Positions 59,610-64,000 of a DNA stretch of 64,000 nucleotides are shown here, piece by piece. The DNA is from Nonomuraea montanisoli (GTDB lineage: Bacteria; Actinomycetota; Actinomycetes; Streptosporangiales; Streptosporangiaceae): contig NZ_JABWGN010000011.1 in NCBI RefSeq assembly GCF_013363975.1, positions 61,588-125,587 on the forward strand, written 5' to 3'. Numbering within the stretch: position 1 is the first letter of the stretch; each line of letters begins with the position of its first letter. The position numbers and the translations under genes are program-made. The notes beneath the pieces were generated by a model. That model made no database searches. It saw only the letters and a program-made list of their open reading frames with translations, and was not told the origin of the DNA.

Positions 59610-60125
59610 TCAGCCCGTTTCCTGGTTCCGGCTGAAAGGGACCGCCCGTTCCGGTGGCGGTGCGGCGGTCGAACCGGAAGCCGCGCCGGTCACGACGCGC
59701 GCCCGACGGCGATGGCCGTCTCCCGGCCCGGCCTGGGCAGCAGGAACGCGTGGAGGCCACCAGGGCCAGGGCCAGGGCCGTGCGCGAGGTGCGGCGGGCG
59801 GGCTCATGGGCGATCCTCTGGGGGCGTCCCGCACCGCTTCCAGGGCGGCGGGCCCGGGGAAGGAACCGGACGCGCCCGGCCTCCGACGCCGGAGGGCGAG
59901 GAGGGCCTGCAGTTCCTCGCCGGGCAGCACCGGCACGCCCAGCCGCTCCGCCTCGCTGACGCGCTCGTTCGGGTAGACGTCGTCCCGCTCGAACACGGCG
60001 TCCACCAAAGGCGACACCTCGTCCACGACGTTCGCCCCGGCCCTCCGCAGCCGCATCTTCACCTTCGCGGCCGGCTGCCCGCGGAATCCGCCCGCCAGGA
60101 CGAAGGTCTTGCCTCGAAGATCCAT
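59610..60125 (-). CDS. BRCT-like domain protein with a suspicious tail
   Basis: 171 residues from ATG 60125. Residues 1-78 (MDLRGKTFVLAGGFRGQPAAKVKMRLRRAGANVVDEVSPLVDAVFERDDV ... LGVPVLPGEELQALLAL) fit a BRCT fold as in DNA ligase or stand-alone BRCT proteins. The remaining 90 residues are Pro/Arg/Trp-rich (RPWPWPWWPPR) and lack domain character. An alternative frame in that stretch (from about 59807) reads as a signal-peptide-like RRTSRTALALALVAST, so a frameshift or a fused gene remnant is possible. No ribosome site is evident. Confidence 0.65.
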   Translation of the reverse strand: MDLRGKTFVLAGGFRGQPAAKVKMRLRRAGANVVDEVSPLVDAVFERDDVYPNERVSEAERLGVPVLPGEELQALLALRRRRPGASGSFPGPAALEAVRDAPRGSPMSPPAAPRARPWPWPWWPPRVPAAQAGPGDGHRRRARVVTGAASGSTAAPPPERAVPFSRNQETG

Positions 60126-60177
60126 AGCTGGGCAGGAGAGGCGCCCCCTACGACGATCCGCGATCGATCTCCCAGCC

Positions 60178-61491
60178 TCACCCGCCGACCGGCTCACCGG
60201 CTCCCATCCGCTCACTCGCCGCCGAGACGCCGGACGTGGCCTCCTCACGCACGTCCCGGTGCGCCGCCGAGGCCCCGGACGTGGTCTCCTCGCTCGCGTC
60301 TCGATGCGCCGCCGAGACACGGGCCGAGGCGGGCACGCTCGCGTCCCGATGCGCCGCCGAGACACGGGCCGAGGCGGGCACGCTCGCGTCCCGGTGGGCC
60401 GCCGAGGCGCGGGCCGTGGCGACCTCGCGGACGGGCCGGCGCGCCGCCTCCCGGTCACGCCGCCGCCCGGCTTCCCGCGCCGGTTCACGACGCGAGGCGG
60501 GGACCGGCACAGGCACCTTGTCCTCCGCCGGCTCGCGAGAGGGAGCGCACGCGGGGGTGAAGGCGCGGGACTCCCCCACCGCCAGGTCCCACAGGTCCTC
60601 GCGGGCCAGGCCGTGGGCCTCCCACTCCGCGCGGGCCTGCTCCACCGGCACCATCAACGGCTCGCTCGACAGCACGAACGTCCCCCAGTGCATGGTGGCC
60701 ATCCGGCGGGCCCCCACGTCCAGGCAGCCGCGCACCGCCTCCGCCGGGTTGACGTGGGCCGCCTTGGCGAACCAGTGCGGGTCGTACCCGCCCACCGGCA
60801 TGAGCGCCAGGTCGAGCCCCGGGTAGCGTTCGCCGATCTGCGCCAGCCGCTCGCCGTACCCCGTGTCGCCGGCGAAGTAGACGGAACGGCCGATCACCCA
60901 CCCGCCCCACAGCGTCCTGCAGGTGTCGAAGACGCCGCGCCGGCTCCAGTGATGGGCGGGGACGAAGTCGAGCGTGACCCCGCCGACGGTCGCGGACTCC
61001 CACCAGTCCAGCTCGGTCACGTCCGTGAACCCGCGCCGGTCGAACCAGGGCTTTAACCGGGCCGGGACGAACATCGGCGTGTCACGCGGCAGCCGCCGGA
61101 CCGTGGGAGCGTCCAGGTGGTCGTAATGGTTGTGGCTGATGACGACGGCGTCGATCTTCGGCAGGTCGCTCCAGGCCACTCCGGGAGGAGTGAGGCGACC
61201 CCGCACCCCGGGGATCTTGCGTGACCAGACGGGGTCCGTGAGGATCGTCAGCCCCCCGATCTGCACGACGAAGGTGGAGTGGCCCACCCACGTCACCATG
61301 GTCCGGCCGGCCTCCGGGCGGGGCAGGCCGCCCTGGCGGCGCACCGGGATGAGGTCGGCGTCACCGAGGCAGGGCCGGACGCCGCCGTTCCAGGTGACGC
61401 TCAACAGTTCGCGGTAGGCGGGGAGGGGGGCCGTAAGTCGATCCTTGAAGCCATCTGGCCACTTTCGCGGTGGATTGGGAGACTTCGTCAT
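60178..61491 (-). CDS. MBL-fold hydrolase of NAPE-PLD/UlaG type with C-terminal repeats
   Basis: 437 residues. The catalytic domain (about 1-310) has TWVGHSTFVVQIGGLTILTDPVWS, the metal motif SHNHYDHLDAPT, FVPAHHWSRRG, YFAGDTGYG (bridging Asp) and ATMHWGTF, all intact, as in NAPE-PLD-like phosphodiesterases. After residue about 320 comes a Pro/Arg linker and a tail of 15-residue units (SVPASARVSAAHRDA) encoded by a 45-bp tandem repeat. The tail is dispensable-looking and hydrophilic. Substrate unknown; possibly a phospholipid or lactone. Confidence 0.9.
   Translation of the reverse strand: MTKSPNPPRKWPDGFKDRLTAPLPAYRELLSVTWNGGVRPCLGDADLIPVRRQGGLPRPEAGRTMVTWVGHSTFVVQIGGLTILTDPVWSRKIPGVRGRLTPPGVAWSDLPKIDAVVISHNHYDHLDAPTVRRLPRDTPMFVPARLKPWFDRRGFTDVTELDWWESATVGGVTLDFVPAHHWSRRGVFDTCRTLWGGWVIGRSVYFAGDTGYGERLAQIGERYPGLDLALMPVGGYDPHWFAKAAHVNPAEAVRGCLDVGARRMATMHWGTFVLSSEPLMVPVEQARAEWEAHGLAREDLWDLAVGESRAFTPACAPSREPAEDKVPVPVPASRREPAREAGRRRDREAARRPVREVATARASAAHRDASVPASARVSAAHRDASVPASARVSAAHRDASEETTSGASAAHRDVREEATSGVSAASERMGAGEPVGG
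60240..60420 (-). repeat. 45-bp in-frame repeat in the MBL gene tail
   Basis: Identical 45-bp units start at 60302 and 60347, flanked on both sides by diverged copies. It codes for the 15-residue repeats of the MBL-fold protein tail. Confidence 0.8.
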
Positions 61492-61537
61492 GATCCGCCC
61501 CTGCCCTGGGTGACGGATCAGTCACTTATGCCGCTTC

Positions 61538-61945
61538 TCACCTGCGCCAGCGCAGGGGCGCGCGCGGATAGCCGCCGTCGTCCAGGCCCGCCAGGCGTTC
61601 GAAGACGTTGTACGAGGCCTGATGCCCGCACACGATCACCGACACCAGCATGGACAGCAGATACAGCGGCAGCATCGGCAGCCCGACACACCAGGCCCAC
61701 TGGGTGGCGTGCCGGCCCTCATGGAGGATGAGCCGCTCGTCCAGCTCGGTCCGGCGGGTGAGGACGACGTTGCCGACGGTGAACGCGCCCGCGATGGGGA
61801 AGCGGTAACGGTAGCCGTGGGCGAGGATGAGCCCGTTGGGCCCGGACTGCCTGCTGGCTCCGCCGATGACGGAGATGAGAAGACCGAGCGGAGTGGAGAG
61901 ATTGACGTAGTTCACCACCCGCCGGAACCGGTAGCGCCCGTTCAT
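61538..61945 (-). CDS. small membrane protein with HExxH motif
   Basis: 135 residues. The sequence LILHEGRHATQWAWCVGLPMLPLYLLSMLVSVIV places a zinc-protease-type HEGRH (residues about 75-79) just before a hydrophobic helix; an earlier hydrophobic part (LSTPLGLLISVIGG) is weaker. HGYRYRFPIAGAFTVGNVVLTRR precedes it. This resembles actinobacterial hypothetical proteins with an HExxH helix near the membrane; no second catalytic Glu was assigned. Function unknown. It is divergent from the secreted protein gene at 62021. Confidence 0.7.
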   Translation of the reverse strand: MNGRYRFRRVVNYVNLSTPLGLLISVIGGASRQSGPNGLILAHGYRYRFPIAGAFTVGNVVLTRRTELDERLILHEGRHATQWAWCVGLPMLPLYLLSMLVSVIVCGHQASYNVFERLAGLDDGGYPRAPLRWRR

Positions 61946-62020
61946 GCGTCTCAGCCTTGACCAATCTTGACAAGTCGGAATAATGATCTGGGTCCTGAAA
62001 TCTCCCCTGAGAGCAGGATT

Positions 62021-63037
62021 ATGAGATTAATGACGCTGGGGGCGCTGCTCGGTGCGCTGGCCTTGGCCGGTGCCGGTGGCATCGCGATCACCCAGACCTC
62101 ATCCACTGATCCCCTGGGCTTGTCCGATCCCCCTCTTCGGGTCGTGGTCGCGTCGACCCACACACCCACTCCCACGCCGACGCCGACCCCCACGGTCGGG
62201 AAGTACACCGCGAAGACGAGGGTCGTCAAGAAGGACGGCGTCTCTCATCTGAACGTCTCGATCGCCTACGACGGCGCGGCGCGCTTCACGGTCAAGCAGC
62301 GGGTCTGCAAGGGCAGGTCGTGCAGGACGGCCACCACCGAGCTGCCCGTGACCACCGGCGCCGGACAGACCAGCAAGAAGCTCGGCAAGGGCACGTACAA
62401 GGTGCGGGGCAAGCCCCAGGTGAAGGCGCGGGCGCTGCCGTGGCCCACGCGCACCGTGACGGCCACCCCCACGGCGAACCCCACCACGACGGTCACGGCC
62501 ACCCCCGAGCCCGCCGACACGGTGACGGTCACCACGACGGCGAGCGGCGCCACGCAGCAGGTCACGTCGACCGTCACGGCGACGGCGCCGGCCCAGACGG
62601 TCACCGTGACGGCACCGGCGGAGACGGTGACGGCGACGGTCACGTTCATGTGCCGGCCGTCCACGGAGCCGCCCGTCCCGGTGACGCCGGAGACGCCTGT
62701 TCCCGGGGCTCCGTCGGACGTCGCCGTGACGTCCACGCCCACGGCGGTGACACCGCCGACCGACACTTCGGCCCCGGAGCCGCCCGCGACGCCGACCTCC
62801 ACCACGCCACCGGCCGACCCCGTCTCCCCCACCGTCACGGAAACGCCCACGGGCACGCCCACCGTCACGGAAACGCCCACCGCCACGCCCACGGCCCCGC
62901 CGGAGCCGATCCCCACCTGCCCACCGACCACGGCCCCGCCGTCCGACCCGCCGTCGGACCCGCCGTCGGAGGCACCCCCTTCGACGCCGCCCACACCGGA
63001 GCCGACCACACAGCCGACCACGACCCCACCCCAATAG
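62021..63037 (+). CDS. secreted Thr/Pro-rich protein
   Basis: 338 residues from ATG 62021 (GCAGG upstream; ATG 62030 is an alternative). Signal peptide (LMTLGALLGALALAGAGGIA), a small conserved-looking domain (residues about 62-135: KYTAKTRVVKKDGVSHLNVSIAYDGAARFTVKQRVCKGRSCRTATTELP with two Cys), then 200 residues of TVTVTA, PTVTETPTG and PSDPPS repeats typical of O-glycosylated wall linkers. No catalytic motif or LPxTG signal. Upstream TTGACC (61957-61962) and TAATGA (61981-61986) with 18 spacing are a possible promoter. Confidence 0.78.
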   Translation: MRLMTLGALLGALALAGAGGIAITQTSSTDPLGLSDPPLRVVVASTHTPTPTPTPTPTVGKYTAKTRVVKKDGVSHLNVSIAYDGAARFTVKQRVCKGRSCRTATTELPVTTGAGQTSKKLGKGTYKVRGKPQVKARALPWPTRTVTATPTANPTTTVTATPEPADTVTVTTTASGATQQVTSTVTATAPAQTVTVTAPAETVTATVTFMCRPSTEPPVPVTPETPVPGAPSDVAVTSTPTAVTPPTDTSAPEPPATPTSTTPPADPVSPTVTETPTGTPTVTETPTATPTAPPEPIPTCPPTTAPPSDPPSDPPSEAPPSTPPTPEPTTQPTTTPPQ

Positions 63038-63075
63038 GCGGGCCCGGGCGATCCTCAGGCCGATCCCGCCACGTC

Positions 63076-63124
63076 AGAGCCCGGCAAGCCACTCGCCTCG
63101 ACCGCGAGCCGCCTGCCGGGCTCT
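63076..63124 (+). terminator. long hairpin terminator
   Basis: AGAGCCCGGCA (63076-63086) pairs perfectly with TGCCGGGCTCT (63114-63124) and an inner CTCGC/GCGAG extends the stem. It follows the secreted protein stop by 38 bases. No gene was found in 63125-63287. Confidence 0.75.
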
Positions 63125-63287
63125 CGCATGCGCCGGGCTCTGTGGAAACCACGGCCCCGGCCGACGTCGCGCGCGTCGCGGCGCCCCGCCCCGCGCGCTG
63201 GAGGAGCGTGCCCCTGGACAGAGCCGAGCCACGTGCGGCGTCCGGGCCCTCCCGTGCTCCGCCGTAAAAGCAAGAAAAACCACGAAC

Positions 63288-63791
63288 TCAGCGCGAAGTC
63301 CCGTACCGGCCGTTGTGGTAAAGGAGGGGGGCGGAGTCGGACGGAGTGCCCAGATGGGTGACCTCGCCGACGATGATCGAGTGGTCCCCCGCGGGATGGA
63401 CCGCCGTCGTCCTGGCCTCCAGCGTGGCGATAGCCCCGTCGAACAGCACCACCCCCGACGGCGAGCGGTGGTGGGGCCAGCGGGAGAGCGGAGCGTCGAG
63501 CGGCCGGCCGCGGTGGGCGAAGAAGCGCGAGACGTCCTCCATGGACGCCGGCAGCACCGAGACCCCCCACACCCCGGCCTCCAGCACCGCCGCGTGGAAG
63601 CGCGCCGCCGTCTCGGCGCAGAAGAGCACCAGCAGCGGCTCCAGCGAGACGGACGTGAACGAGTTGACCGTCATCGCGTGATCCACGTCCCCGAGCCGGG
63701 TCGTGACGACCGCGACGCCGGTGGCGAACTTGCCGACGACCTTCCGGTACGTCCGCTGGTCCACGGGCCGGCTGAGGGAACCATGGTGCAC
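63288..63791 (-). CDS. flavin reductase family protein
   Basis: 167 residues from GTG 63791. FMN-binding split-barrel: YRKVVGKFATGVAVVTTRLGDVDHAMTVNSFTSVSLEPLLVLFCAETAARFHAAVLEAG, and the C-terminal IIVGEVTHLG. Flavin reductases of this type supply reduced flavin to two-component monooxygenases. The -10-like TAAAGT overlaps the TAA stop of the upstream membrane protein gene (6 bases before GTG), so it may be leaderless from an internal promoter while also lying in the same operon. Confidence 0.93.
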   Translation of the reverse strand: MHHGSLSRPVDQRTYRKVVGKFATGVAVVTTRLGDVDHAMTVNSFTSVSLEPLLVLFCAETAARFHAAVLEAGVWGVSVLPASMEDVSRFFAHRGRPLDAPLSRWPHHRSPSGVVLFDGAIATLEARTTAVHPAGDHSIIVGEVTHLGTPSDSAPLLYHNGRYGTSR

Positions 63792-63800
63792 GGATGTACT

Positions 63801-64000
63801 TTACGTCGGCTTTCGCGGAACGTGCCCGCGCAGGAGCCAGGAACCGCGCGACGACGTCGGCGACAGCAGGAAGGCCGCCGCGGCCGCCAGGACACCCCCG
63901 TACAGGTAGACGTAGCCGGCCGGGCTGTTGGAGATGACCAGGTCGCCCGACGAGAGCTGGACCGAGAACGGCATCGACACCAGCAGCCACCCGGCGGCTG
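63801..64000 (-). CDS. C-terminal part of a membrane protein (partial)
   Basis: 65 complete codons enter from the right edge and stop at TAA 63801-63803. The visible part has two hydrophobic stretches (GWLLVSMPFSVQL and GYVYLYGGVLAAAAAFLL) and ends RGHVPRKPT. It lies 9 bases upstream of the flavin reductase start, in the same orientation. Too little sequence to assign a family. Confidence 0.6.
   Translation of the reverse strand, partial: AAGWLLVSMPFSVQLSSGDLVISNSPAGYVYLYGGVLAAAAAFLLSPTSSRGSWLLRGHVPRKPT

Overview
The window is chromosomal DNA from a high-GC filamentous-type actinomycete. Evidence: strong GC bias, frequent GTG starts, many TANNNT-N6/7-(A/G)TG leaderless starts, actinobacterial families (DUF3107, DUF3117, DUF6758, DUF6529, TatB/HtrA/SigE block, two-protein Ku/LigD repair) and a short E. 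coli-type DapD rather than the mycobacterial form. Gene content and codon style suggest Streptosporangiales (Nonomuraea-like); that placement is inference. No rRNA, tRNA, IS element, prophage or CRISPR array was recognised.

Layout. 1-1.5 kb: end of a solute-binding protein gene, an extreme G14/C13 tract, and three tandem genes for small secreted Asn/Asp-rich proteins. 1.6-3.5 kb: divergent ku and LigD-type polymerase (end joining). 3.6-8.1 kb: small acidic protein, TetR, DUF3107, ferritin-like protein and RhlE helicase, an order resembling M. tuberculosis Rv3208-Rv3211. 8.3-24.7 kb: mixed metabolic and envelope genes (hydrolases, MpaB oxygenase, MerR, RecB-like nuclease, a degenerate metallo-beta-lactamase-fold protein, Nudix, a 1167-residue anchored beta-propeller, CPBP protease, CoA-ester lyase, cytochrome P450). 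24.8-46.2 kb: a long block matching the M. tuberculosis Rv1177-Rv1232 neighbourhood: MgtE/CBS, DUF1003, Mrp, TatB, HtrA, anti-sigma, SigE, O-methyltransferase, DUF3117, Tag, two LOG-family proteins, dapE, dapD, dapC, ferredoxin. 46.3-55.9 kb: a lipoprotein, a methyltransferase, then the most unusual cluster: two large paralogous proteins (one with a sigma-region-4-like helix-turn-helix, one with that helix degenerated and a long acidic insert) flanking a RelE-like/UvrD helicase fusion, followed by a cysteinyl-tRNA-synthetase-like protein lacking HIGH and KMSKS. 56-64 kb: penicillin-acylase-family hydrolase, membrane protein, BRCT-like protein, MBL phosphodiesterase-like protein, HExxH membrane protein, secreted Thr/Pro protein, flavin reductase and a partial membrane protein.

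How the genes work together. The SigE block is an envelope-stress module: a GGGAAC-N17-CGTT site in front of sigE implies autoregulation, the zinc anti-sigma follows by one base, and HtrA and TatB lie downstream. dapD-dapE and dapC supply the succinylase route to meso-diaminopimelate. PaaX and the enoyl-CoA hydratase are translationally coupled. Two genome-style traits recur: in-frame minisatellites inside genes, and short tandem duplications of gene 3-prime ends including the stop codon.

Main candidate for an undescribed system: 48.56-54.6 kb (paralog A, RelE-helicase fusion, paralog B), with the pseudo-CysRS gene as a possible fourth member.
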